From JADMIH01 sp034437815 (GTDB taxonomy: Bacteria > Chloroflexota > Chloroflexia > QHBQ01 > JADMIH01), in contig DAOTTC010000072.1 in the NCBI GenBank assembly GCA_034437815.1, forward strand, positions 1-64,000: 64,000 bases of DNA, written 5' to 3'. Under the pieces are notes generated by a model. The model was not told the origin of the DNA, did not search any database, and saw nothing but the letters and a program-made list of their open reading frames with translations. Shown one piece after another: positions 36,193 to 44,048 of this stretch; position 1 is the first letter of the stretch; each line of letters begins with the position of its first letter. The position numbers and the translations under genes are program-made.

Positions 36193-36222
36193 TTGACATC
36201 AGCCGGTCTCATCCTCTAACAT
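36193..36222 (+). promoter_or_regulatory. Candidate promoter of darA
   Basis: TTGACA (36193-36198) and TAACAT (36217-36222) are 18 bases apart. It would give a leader of about 230 bases. No riboswitch was recognised in the leader, which contains no convincing gene. Confidence 0.5.
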
Positions 36223-36458
36223 GGCGGCGTGGACAGCGTGCGCTTTGAGGGCCGGGCACAGCGGTAGAACGGCGATGGAAGGCGATAGGGGGCGATGGAG
36301 GTGGTGGTCTACCACTTCTGCCGATCCTATTTGCGCCTGTTGACACCCATGCCTCAGATGCGGGGGCCTCGACCACGAGGACCACGAGGTCGAACTTGCG
36401 GTAGGGGTGCGGCCATCCCATCCACGGGTCCATACAGCACGGTCCATGGTGGAAGGTT

Positions 36459-36788
36459 ATGAAAGCTATTGTTGCTGTAGTGCAGGGCGAAGACACCGTC
36501 AGGTTGGGCAATGCGCTCCGTGACAAGGGTATCCGCTTCGTCACTATTGACAGCACGGGCGGCTTCCTGCGTGAACGCAACACTACCTTCCTGATCGCCA
36601 TCCCTGATGAGCAGGTCGAATTCGTGCTGGACATCATCAAGGCCAACTGCCAGACACGCTCCGAGTATGTGTCATCCTATCCATCGGCTTTTGACCCCAC
36701 CGAATTCTACATGCCCCGTCCCATAGAAGTGCAGGTGGGTGGGGCTTCGGTATGGATAGTGGACGTGGAGCGGTTTGAGCCGTTGTAG
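36459..36788 (+). CDS. darA: DarA/PstA-type cyclic-di-AMP receptor
   Basis: This 109-residue protein matches the PII-like cyclic-di-AMP receptor family (formerly DUF970). Diagnostic features are M-K-A-I-V-A-V-V-Q at the N-terminus, the F-V-T-I-D-S-T-G-G-F-L-R-E-R-N-T-T loop and the conserved D-I-I-K-A-N-C-Q-T-R. Such proteins form trimers that bind c-di-AMP between subunits and are thought to relay the signal to unknown partners. GGAAGG precedes ATG. Presence implies c-di-AMP signalling in this organism; no diadenylate cyclase is in the window. Confidence 0.92.
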   Translation: MKAIVAVVQGEDTVRLGNALRDKGIRFVTIDSTGGFLRERNTTFLIAIPDEQVEFVLDIIKANCQTRSEYVSSYPSAFDPTEFYMPRPIEVQVGGASVWIVDVERFEPL

Positions 36789-36930
36789 TTTTCAGGAGGC
36801 ACAGCGTGCAGTGCGGCACATCACACCCCGCAACACAACATGGGACAGGGCGATACGCGCTGTCGGTGAGAGAGCCGGGCAGCGCAACCACCACACACGC
36901 CACCGACTACATGCCGAGGACAACTGACTG

Positions 36931-37362
36931 ATGGAAGCTTTTCTTGATTGGGCGAGCAGGGTATTGCCGTTTGTGCTGGCCTGTGTAGCCTCTTACCTGC
37001 TGGCCCTTTATTTTGCCACCATTATATGGACGTTTCGCGACATTACTGCCCGTACTCGCGATATATTCACAATAGCCATGGCCATGGTGCTTGCGGTGCT
37101 TGTGCCTTTTGCCGGGTTGCTCCTCTACCTAATCCTGCGTCCTAAAGAAACCCTTTCCGAAGCTTATGAGCGCGCTCTAGAAGAGGAATACCTGCTTCAG
37201 GACATAGAGGACGCCGAAATCTGCCCTTCTTGCAAGCGCAGGGTGATGGCCGACTTTGTGTACTGCCCGCACTGTCGCACGAAACTGCGCGACGAGTGCG
37301 AGAACTGTGGTCGTCCCATCAATGTGCGTTGGGCTGCCTGCCCCTATTGTGGCAAGCAGTAG
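36931..37362 (+). CDS. Small membrane protein with double zinc ribbon
   Basis: This 143-residue protein has two hydrophobic segments (about residues 10-34 and 45-72) and a C-terminal double zinc ribbon: C-P-S-C, C-P-H-C, C-E-N-C and C-P-Y-C pairs. It thus looks like a membrane-anchored zinc-ribbon adaptor. No enzymatic motif is visible. It follows darA by 142 bases on the same strand; a link to c-di-AMP signalling is only a guess. The stop TAG is within a run of AGCAGT units. Confidence 0.75.
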   Translation: MEAFLDWASRVLPFVLACVASYLLALYFATIIWTFRDITARTRDIFTIAMAMVLAVLVPFAGLLLYLILRPKETLSEAYERALEEEYLLQDIEDAEICPSCKRRVMADFVYCPHCRTKLRDECENCGRPINVRWAACPYCGKQ

Positions 37363-37400
37363 CAGTAGCAGTAGCAATGGCTCACAGCGGCTCCACACCC

Positions 37401-37521
37401 CTTATACGGATCATAAATACCGGGGGTGCAGGGGTGCTCCCCTGCCAGCGGGTACCCTCTGGATGAGGGGTGTCTCTCACTTCCCAATAGGTTATAGCCT
37501 TTCTATGAAGGATTGGCATTA
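37401..37521. repeat. Family A intergenic element (inverse orientation)
   Basis: Reads as the inverse of the copy at 61500: CATAAATACCGGGGGTGCAG, then GGGGTGCTCCCCTGCC and CGGGTACCCTCTGG, ending ATAGCCTTTCTATGAAGGAT and TGGCATTA. It lies between the convergent zinc-ribbon and rsgA genes. Confidence 0.85.
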
Positions 37522-37637
37522 GCTCTAGAACGGAGCGTGGGCGCCCTGCCCACAAATGGCCCAAAGACCGGGTTGGGCATGGTTATTGGGTATGGGTATG
37601 GGCATGCCGCCTGCGCTCCGGAAACTGGCCCTTGGTA

Positions 37638-38552
37638 TTACCACCTTGGGAAGGTCTCTTCCGCCTCGGCCCGCAGGCGCACGTAGCTCTCGTAGCGAGA
37701 ACGGTAGATATGGCCTTGCTGCACGGCTTCGCGCACGGCGCATCCCGGCTCGGCGATGTGGGCGCAATCGTTGAAGCGGCACTGGCCGATGTATGACCGG
37801 AACTCGGGGAAGCATTCGGGCAGTTCTTCAGGGGGTACCATCCACAGGCCGACCTCTCGTAGGCCCGCAGTGTCCGCAACTGTTATGTCGCCGGGCAACT
37901 TTATCAGGTAACCGCCCACGGTGGTGTGGCGGCCCCTGCCATAGGCCTGACTTACCTGCCCCACCTTGAGGTTGAGGCCCGGGAAGAGCGCATTGAGCAA
38001 ACTGGACTTGCCCACCCCCGACGGCCCGACGAACACCGACTCTTTGCCCTTTAACGCCGAGCGCAGTTCTTCCAACCCCTCGCCGGTGTACACGCTGGTG
38101 AAATGCACCGGATAGCCGGCTGTGATATACGGTTCGAATATCGGCTCGATGGCTTTGCGGTCAACGAGGTCCATTTTGTTGACCACGATATGCGCATCCA
38201 GTTCGTTGGCCTCGGCTACTACCAGAAACCTATCGAGCATACCGGGCACCGGATCGGGCTGGGCCGCCGCAAATACCACAATGACCTGATCTATGTTGGC
38301 GATCAGCACTTGACGGCGAGCAGTGGTGCCCGGCTGGCGGCGAGCCAGCACGCTCTTGCGGGGCAGGACTTCAACGATAACATACTGGCCGCCCCGCTTT
38401 TCCAGCCTCACCCAGTCGCCCACGGCGGGCGGCTCAGCCTTAAAGAGCTTGCCCCTGATGGGCGATTGTACGGTTTGTCCGTCGAACTGCACGGTGGCAA
38501 CATCCGCGTACAGGCGGATCACCCTTGCGGTGAGTGCAGAAGAGTGAGACAT
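37638..38552 (-). CDS. rsgA: Ribosome small subunit-dependent GTPase RsgA
   Basis: This 304-residue protein is the circularly permuted GTPase that checks late 30S subunit assembly. It has an N-terminal OB-fold, N-K-M-D and T-S-V-Y-T-G (G4/G5-like), then G-P-S-G-V-G-K-S-S (P-loop), and the C-terminal zinc site C-R-F-N-D-C-A-H-I-A-E-P-G-C. The start at 38552 (M-S-H-S-S-A) is chosen over an upstream frame extension because the -10 box ends only eight bases before it. The gene has no Shine-Dalgarno; the transcript is predicted to begin at or one base before the ATG, so it may be leaderless. Confidence 0.95.
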   Translation of the reverse strand: MSHSSALTARVIRLYADVATVQFDGQTVQSPIRGKLFKAEPPAVGDWVRLEKRGGQYVIVEVLPRKSVLARRQPGTTARRQVLIANIDQVIVVFAAAQPDPVPGMLDRFLVVAEANELDAHIVVNKMDLVDRKAIEPIFEPYITAGYPVHFTSVYTGEGLEELRSALKGKESVFVGPSGVGKSSLLNALFPGLNLKVGQVSQAYGRGRHTTVGGYLIKLPGDITVADTAGLREVGLWMVPPEELPECFPEFRSYIGQCRFNDCAHIAEPGCAVREAVQQGHIYRSRYESYVRLRAEAEETFPRW

Positions 38553-38559
38553 CGGCAAG

Positions 38560-38588
38560 ATTATAGGCCGGGCACCTGCCTGCGTCAA
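38560..38588 (-). promoter_or_regulatory. Promoter of rsgA, predicted to make leaderless mRNA
   Basis: TTGACG (38588-38583) and TATAAT (38565-38560) on the minus strand are 17 bases apart. Only seven bases separate the -10 box from the rsgA ATG, putting the transcription start at the start codon. Confidence 0.85.
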
Positions 38589-38677
38589 GTGATCTGCGAT
38601 CTGCCGCCGAGGTCACGGCGGGTTACCCAACTAATGGTGCAGGTTTACGGGGCGCAGGCGGGGACGCCTGCACCGAA

Positions 38678-39793
38678 CTACGCTGGCTGTTCGATAGTAC
38701 CGCCGCCGAGCACCTCATCCCCCACATACACCACAGCAGACTGGCCGGGGGTGATGGCCCGTTGTGGGGTATCGAAATCCACACGCATACGGTTGCCGGG
38801 CAAGGGCGTGACCGTTGCGGGCACTTCGGGGGCGCGGTAGCGGATCTTGACGTTGGCGCGGAAAGGCTCGGCGGGCGTCTGGCGGGATACCCAGTGCACA
38901 TCGCTTGCCGTAAGGCCGGGCGAGAGGAGTTCCTCCTGAGTGCCAACCACCACCACGTTGTCGGCGGGGCGCAGGGCAACCACATAGTGTGGCTGTGTGC
39001 CCAGCGCGCCCAGACCCTTGCGCTGGCCTATGGTGTAGTGGGGCACGCCCGTGTGCTGGCCCACGGGGTTGCCTTGTGTGTCCACCATGACGCCCGGTCT
39101 AGCCAGACCCGGGGCGGCCTTGTCGAGGAAGGAGCGGTAGTCATTGTTGGGGATGAAGCATATCTCCTGACTGTCGGGCTTGTCAGCGGTGACCAACCCG
39201 CGCTGCGCGGCCAGTTCGCGCACCTGTGCCTTGGTGAGGTCGCCCAGAGGGAACAGCAGCCTGCTCAGTTCGTCCTGCCCCAGATGGTAAAGCACATATG
39301 ACTGGTCTTTGGACGGGTCGAGCGCCTTGCGCAGGCGATAGGTGCTCGACCGCTCGTCGAAGGTGACGCGCGCGTAGTGGCCGGTAGCCAGATAGTCGGC
39401 CTCGAGTTGAGAGGCCTTTCTGAGCAGGGCATCGAACTTAACGTAGCGGTTGCACATCAGGCAGGGGTATGGGGTGCGGCCCCTGCTGTACTCTTCGATG
39501 AAGTTGTCAATGACGGTCTTGCGGAAGTCGCCTTCGAAGTCCAGCACGTAGAAGGGGATGCCCAGTTCATAGCACACCATGCGTGCGTCGTCCACATCAT
39601 CCGCCGAACAGCACCCTTTGTTCAGCCTGCCGGAGGCGCCGGCCGCGCGGCTCTGTGCGTACAGGTGGTGCAGGCGCATATGAACGCCTATCACGTCGTA
39701 CCCGCGCTCAAGCAACAGAGCCGCAGTGAACGAGCTGTCCACGCCGCCGCTCATAGCTACGACCACTCTTTTCTTGTGTGTGTTGTCTACCAT
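38678..39793 (-). CDS. mnmA: tRNA-specific 2-thiouridylase MnmA
   Basis: This 371-residue enzyme adds sulfur to U34 of Lys, Glu and Gln tRNAs. It has the PP-loop motif M-S-G-G-V-D-S-S near residue 14, the catalytic pair P-C-L-M-C-N and S-Q-E-I-C-F-I, H-Y-A-R-V, and C-terminal domains with Y-T-I-G-Q-R-K-G-L and V-V-Y-x-G-D-E-V-L-G-G-G-x-I. Sulfur comes from a desulfurase chain; sufS is elsewhere in the window. Its start is flanked by a heptamer tandem repeat between the ATG and the AAGGA Shine-Dalgarno. Confidence 0.96.
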   Translation of the reverse strand: MVDNTHKKRVVVAMSGGVDSSFTAALLLERGYDVIGVHMRLHHLYAQSRAAGASGRLNKGCCSADDVDDARMVCYELGIPFYVLDFEGDFRKTVIDNFIEEYSRGRTPYPCLMCNRYVKFDALLRKASQLEADYLATGHYARVTFDERSSTYRLRKALDPSKDQSYVLYHLGQDELSRLLFPLGDLTKAQVRELAAQRGLVTADKPDSQEICFIPNNDYRSFLDKAAPGLARPGVMVDTQGNPVGQHTGVPHYTIGQRKGLGALGTQPHYVVALRPADNVVVVGTQEELLSPGLTASDVHWVSRQTPAEPFRANVKIRYRAPEVPATVTPLPGNRMRVDFDTPQRAITPGQSAVVYVGDEVLGGGTIEQPA

Positions 39794-39814
39794 CTATCTT
39801 CTATCTTCTATCTT
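39794..39814. repeat. Heptamer repeat between the mnmA Shine-Dalgarno and start codon
   Basis: Three copies of CTATCTT (AAGATAG on the coding strand) lie directly before the mnmA ATG. A purine-rich AAGGA-type Shine-Dalgarno is upstream of the repeat. Change in copy number would alter the ribosome-binding spacing. Confidence 0.9.
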
Positions 39815-39869
39815 CCTAGCTTCCTTCGGACGTATACGGTTAAGTATACCAGATTTCGGCATGCTGTGC

Positions 39870-39975
39870 TCTGATGCTGCTTCATGGCACTTTATGCCAC
39901 TTTGTGTGCAATAAAGGAGGGGCTTGGGGGCGCAGCCATCCCCGGCCTTCCCCCATATGGTGCATGAATATGCGC
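39870..39975. repeat. Family B element plus G-rich core
   Basis: CTGATGCTGCTTCATGGCAC, then CTTTGTGTGCAATAA, then AGGAGGGGCTTGGGGGCGCA and CCATATGGTGCATGAATATG. The latter core resembles 41938-42012. It lies between the mnmA and GT-C-like genes. Confidence 0.75.
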
Positions 39976-40030
39976 TGGGGTTGCGTGGGCATGGGCATGC
40001 CCTGGACAATCGAGGCGGGGTCGAGTGCGT

Positions 40031-41851
40031 TTACGGAAGTAGATAGTAACGGATTGGCCGTCTGCAAATTGTGTCGTGCCGGGCGAGCATATCGGCAAAC
40101 TGTGCTTCTACGACCGGCGTGATTAGGTATATATTGTCGCACAAATGTGGCATCGAGTCCGGCTGTCTCAGGCGACTGAGCACGCCACCAAAATAAAGCG
40201 GTGGACGGCTATCGTTTGGGTCAAGGGGCGGGGTGTGCCCCTCGCTCAGGTTCACGAATCTGTACGCGCCATCCAATTCGAGGCGATAAGCGCCCGCGAA
40301 AATAACCTCACCTTCCACATAGGCGCTGTCGTCGTCCACAAGGGCCACGCCCGCGCCCGGCACAACTTCGGGCAGGCGGTCTTTGAGCAGGGCCGTGACC
40401 TGTGCTTCTCGGGTAGGTGATGGCCGCACGGTGTAATCTACCCAAGTAGACAGGCCTGTCACAGCGATTAGGATGAGAGGGGCTGTAGCCGCCACATACC
40501 GGGATAAGCCTAGCCTCTCCTTCCCCGGCCACCACCTAGCTATGTGTGCCGCCAGCAAGTGCACCACCCATATATAACCGCACGCCGTGATAATCATGAG
40601 CAGGGGCAGGGAGAAGATCAGCCTGCCCACGTGCACGCGCGAGGTGAGCAGGATAGGCAGGCTAAGACCGAAGAACATGATCAGGAGTGTCTGCTCTTGC
40701 AGGCTGTGTAGCCTGCGGCGCAATGCGCGCCACAGCACCAATCCAAGCCCCACGATGAAGAACGGCACCAGCACCCCCACATACAGCCTGCCATGCGCGT
40801 TCCAGTGGTCGGTGATGGTGGGACGGGTGTCCACATTGAGCAACAGTCTGGCATAATCTCCGGCGTTCTGGGCAATGAGCCTGAGCATCAGGTCTGTGGG
40901 TGTGCCCGGCAGCTTGCCCTGTTGTATCTGCTGCTGTTCCTCCGGACTGAGCCGGATGTAGTCGGCGTAAGCGCGCGGGTCGGTGTTGAGGGCGGCCACC
41001 TGCTCTCCACGTGCGTAATAATAGCTGTTGATAATGCCGGCGAAGTCGGGCTTTGCGTTGTAGAAGAGCACGCTGACGGCCAAGGGCAGGAACAGGGCAG
41101 TCACCGCCAACCCGGCCAGCAGAGCTTTGCGCCGGCCCCGACGCACAGCCAACTGCATGCTTATGAGCAGCAGGCTCAGGGGCCACAGGAAGCGAACAGG
41201 GGCATAGCCGTAAGCGCCCACCAACAGCAGGCATTGCAGGGCCGCTAGCCACCGAGGGTTGTCCGGCCGGCTCAGGTAGCGCACGAGCACATAGATGCCG
41301 GCCAGCGCAGGCACCAGCGAGATGCCCACCAGCGTGGCCGAGCGCCCGTAGAGCAGGAAGGATGGCGTCAGCGCCAGCAACACCGCCGCCAGCACACCCT
41401 GCCGGTGCCCTGCCAGTTGCCTGCCCACCAGCCAGCACAGCGGCACGGCCAGTGCGGCCACCAGCGCCACGCTCACGCGCATGGAGGTGAGGCTCACCCC
41501 ACCCGCCTGAAAACCCAGCCACACCGGCAGGGCTACCAGCGGGGATTGCCCGCTGTCGGTCATCAGCCCTTCGGTCAGGCGAAAGATGTCCGGAGAAGGG
41601 CGGTCCCAGAACTTAAAGAAACGCCATGCCGTGTAGGTCTCCCAGTTGTACGCGTAGGGAGGCCAGTCGCCGATCCGATAGAGCAGCACAGCCGCCGACA
41701 GCAGATAGAGACCCACACCTGTCAGGTGGTCGCTCCACGCGGCGGCCATGGCTTGCACTTTGTTCCATATAACCGCGCCTGCGGGCCCGGCAGAGGCCAC
41801 CATCTTTCCGGGGTTGGGCGTTGGTGTTGATACAGGTTTGGTCTCGTTCAT
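40031..41851 (-). CDS. GT-C-like multi-pass membrane protein (ArnT/PMT-type glycosyltransferase-like)
   Basis: This 606-residue protein has 10-13 hydrophobic segments. The first periplasmic loop has D-W-P-P-Y-A-Y-N-W-E-T-Y, similar to the acidic motif of dolichol- or undecaprenyl-phosphate-sugar glycosyltransferases, and F-R-L-T-E-G-L-M-T-D-S-G-Q-S-P-L then L-P-V-W-L-G-F. The last 150 residues are a soluble domain. The donor and acceptor are not known. ATG at 41851 lacks a good Shine-Dalgarno. It is alone in its orientation between mnmA and the Gld-like operon. Confidence 0.7.
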   Translation of the reverse strand: MNETKPVSTPTPNPGKMVASAGPAGAVIWNKVQAMAAAWSDHLTGVGLYLLSAAVLLYRIGDWPPYAYNWETYTAWRFFKFWDRPSPDIFRLTEGLMTDSGQSPLVALPVWLGFQAGGVSLTSMRVSVALVAALAVPLCWLVGRQLAGHRQGVLAAVLLALTPSFLLYGRSATLVGISLVPALAGIYVLVRYLSRPDNPRWLAALQCLLLVGAYGYAPVRFLWPLSLLLISMQLAVRRGRRKALLAGLAVTALFLPLAVSVLFYNAKPDFAGIINSYYYARGEQVAALNTDPRAYADYIRLSPEEQQQIQQGKLPGTPTDLMLRLIAQNAGDYARLLLNVDTRPTITDHWNAHGRLYVGVLVPFFIVGLGLVLWRALRRRLHSLQEQTLLIMFFGLSLPILLTSRVHVGRLIFSLPLLMIITACGYIWVVHLLAAHIARWWPGKERLGLSRYVAATAPLILIAVTGLSTWVDYTVRPSPTREAQVTALLKDRLPEVVPGAGVALVDDDSAYVEGEVIFAGAYRLELDGAYRFVNLSEGHTPPLDPNDSRPPLYFGGVLSRLRQPDSMPHLCDNIYLITPVVEAQFADMLARHDTICRRPIRYYLLP

Positions 41852-42183
41852 GGGCGTTGGGTTCGTCGCTTGATGACACCCATATTATGCCACGTAACGC
41901 CCCGCATCGTAACCCTCACCCCCCACTCTCTCCCCTTCCCCGGATAGGAGGGGCTTGGGGAGTGCATAGCCCTCCCGGCTCTCTCCTTTCCCCCAAACAT
42001 CGTGCATGAACGTGCGGCAGTTATGACCGGATGTCAGCCACGCGCCTTGACAAAGTGCGATAAGATTGATTACAATGCGCTGTTACCGTGCCATTTCCGA
42101 CGGCATGAATTGACCCATTCCTGAAGCCAGATCCTAAGAAGCAAACCGCGACCTGATAACACCCTGAAAGTGAGGGCATCTCT
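41852..42183. repeat. Intergenic region with a family-related G-rich element
   Basis: The region holds no gene. GGAGGGGCTTGGGGAGTGCA at 41946-41965, then TAGCCCTCCCGGCTCTCTCC, and CATCGTGCATGAACGTGCG resemble the core of the element at 39911. The promoter for the Gld-like operon is at 42047-42076. Confidence 0.6.
42047..42076 (+). promoter_or_regulatory. Promoter of the Gld-like ABC operon
   Basis: TTGACA (42047-42052) and TACAAT (42071-42076) have an 18-base spacing. The predicted start is near 42083, about 100 bases before the first gene. Confidence 0.75.
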
Positions 42184-43338
42184 ATGATAGAGGTGGAGCA
42201 CCTGACTAAGTATTACGGTGCCTTTCCCGCCCTGCGCGACATAACATTCAGCGTCGAAAAGGGCGAAATACTGGGCTTTCTCGGACCGAACGGTGCGGGC
42301 AAAACCACCACAATGCGTATCATCACAGGATACATCCCTCCCACTTCAGGCACCGTTCGGGTGGCAGGTTTCGACGTCGTAGAAAAATCTCTGGAAGCCC
42401 GCCAGCGGCTGGGCTACCTGCCCGAAAGCGTTCCCCTGTACACGGAGCTTACCGTATTCGAATACTTAGACTTCAAAGGTCGCATCTGCGGCATGCACAA
42501 CGTGCGTGAGCGCAAAGCGCGTATCTACGAGGTCATGGACCAACTCAATATCGGTGATGTGGCGGGCAAAGTGATCGGCACCCTGTCCAGAGGCTACCGC
42601 CAGCGTGTGGGTCTGGCACAGGCCATCCTGCACAACCCTGAAGTGCTCATACTGGACGAGCCGACCGTGGGCCTCGACCCCATGCAGATCACCGAGGTGC
42701 GCGCCCTGATCAAAGAGCTGGGCCGCAACCACACCATTATCCTCAGCACCCACCTCTTGCCCGAAGTGAGCATGGTGTGCGATCGGGTAATCATCATAAA
42801 CCGCGGGCGGTTGGTGGCGCTGGACACGCCCATCCATCTTGCGGAAGGAGTGGCGGCCAGTCAGGCAATACAGCTCGAAATCGGGGGCGAGCCTAAAGAA
42901 GTGCTAAAGGTGCTGCGCTCGGTCGGTGGGGTGACATCGGCCAGAGTGGTGCCCCAGCAAACCGGCACACAGATCGCCTACGGTCTAACAGCAGAGCGCG
43001 AGATCACCCTGCCCGTGTCCGAAGAGGTGCTCCCCGCTGGGGTGCACACATACCACATTGACGGCCAGCCGGGCGCCGACCTGCGCCCCAGACTTGCGGC
43101 AGCCATCGTGGGCGCAGGCTACGAATTACTCGAACTCAAGAGCGTGCGCCCCACTCTGGAAGACGTGTTCATCAGCGTCATCTCTCGCGAAGAGGAGTTG
43201 GCCGCCGAAGAGGAAGAAGAGGAACTGCTGGCCGCCGAGCCATCGGCGGCTGTAGAAGAGGAATTTGAGGCGGAGGAAGAAGTGACCACGGCTCCTGTAC
43301 GCACCCGAATATCAACCAGACGGAGGGTACGTAAGTGA
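42184..43338 (+). CDS. ABC transporter ATPase, GldA-like
   Basis: This 384-residue protein has the ABC ATPase pattern: Walker A G-P-N-G-A-G-K-T-T, Q-loop region Y-L-P-E-S-V-P-L-Y, signature L-S-R-G-Y-R-Q-R-V-G-L-A-Q-A, Walker B V-L-I-L-D-E-P-T-V-G-L-D-P, and a H-switch. It starts M-I-E-V-E-H-L-T-K-Y-Y-G. The C-terminal domain and acidic tail (E-E-E-E-E and A-E-E-E) add about 70 residues beyond the usual 310. Together with the next genes it resembles GldA/GldF/GldG export systems, whose substrate is usually unknown outside gliding Bacteroidota. The next gene begins with a GTGA overlap. Confidence 0.88.
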   Translation: MIEVEHLTKYYGAFPALRDITFSVEKGEILGFLGPNGAGKTTTMRIITGYIPPTSGTVRVAGFDVVEKSLEARQRLGYLPESVPLYTELTVFEYLDFKGRICGMHNVRERKARIYEVMDQLNIGDVAGKVIGTLSRGYRQRVGLAQAILHNPEVLILDEPTVGLDPMQITEVRALIKELGRNHTIILSTHLLPEVSMVCDRVIIINRGRLVALDTPIHLAEGVAASQAIQLEIGGEPKEVLKVLRSVGGVTSARVVPQQTGTQIAYGLTAEREITLPVSEEVLPAGVHTYHIDGQPGADLRPRLAAAIVGAGYELLELKSVRPTLEDVFISVISREEELAAEEEEEELLAAEPSAAVEEEFEAEEEVTTAPVRTRISTRRRVRK

Positions 43339-44048
43339 GGAATACGTTGTACATCGCAGCTAAAGAACTGCGCTCCTATTTCGTCACACCCATAGCCTAT
43401 GTGATAGTGGCTTTCTGGCTGGTGGGCACAGGCTTCTTCTTCTGGTTGTCGGTGACTTTCAACGACCCCAGCCTGCGCAACGTGTTCGGGGTGATCATCG
43501 TGTTGCTGCTGTTGATAGCGCCCGCACTGACCATGCGCTTGCTGGCGGAAGAGGCACGCACCGGCACGTTGGAACTGTTGCTCACCTCGCCGGTACAGGA
43601 CTGGGCAGTGGTGCTCGGCAAATTTCTGGGTGCCCTTGCCCTGTACATGAGCATGATCGGCCTCACCCTGTTCTACCCGCTGATCATCGTCATCTTTCGT
43701 GGGAACCCCGACTGGGGGCCTGTATGGAGCGGCTATATAGGGCTGGTACTCGTGGGGATGGCCTTCCTGTCGGTGGGGCTGTTTGCTTCGGCCCTTACCT
43801 CTAACCAGATGGTTTCGGCGGTGATCGGCTTTGTGATCCTGCTGGTGCTGTTCATCATAGGTCAGGTGGCCGGCAACGTTGGGGCAGGTGTGAGCGACTT
43901 CCTCGCTAAGCTGTCCCTCAGCGACCGGTTCGACTCGTTCCCCAGAGGCATCATTGACCTGAAGGATGTGGTGTTTTACCTGTCATTTACGGCGGCGGTG
44001 CTGTTCATAACGGTGCAGGTGCTGGAGGCAAGGAGGTATCGGGCATGA
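43335..44048 (+). CDS. ABC-2 type permease, GldF-like
   Basis: This 237-residue membrane protein has about six hydrophobic segments and M-R-N-T-L-Y-I-A-A-K-E-L-R-S-Y-F-V-T-P-I-A-Y at its N-terminus, typical of ABC-2 permeases in the GldF family. E-E-A-R-T-G-T-L-E-L-L-L-T-S-P (cytosolic coupling helix) is diagnostic. The GTG at 43335 overlaps the ATPase stop; it ends with an ATGA overlap with the next gene. Confidence 0.88.
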   Translation: MRNTLYIAAKELRSYFVTPIAYVIVAFWLVGTGFFFWLSVTFNDPSLRNVFGVIIVLLLLIAPALTMRLLAEEARTGTLELLLTSPVQDWAVVLGKFLGALALYMSMIGLTLFYPLIIVIFRGNPDWGPVWSGYIGLVLVGMAFLSVGLFASALTSNQMVSAVIGFVILLVLFIIGQVAGNVGAGVSDFLAKLSLSDRFDSFPRGIIDLKDVVFYLSFTAAVLFITVQVLEARRYRA

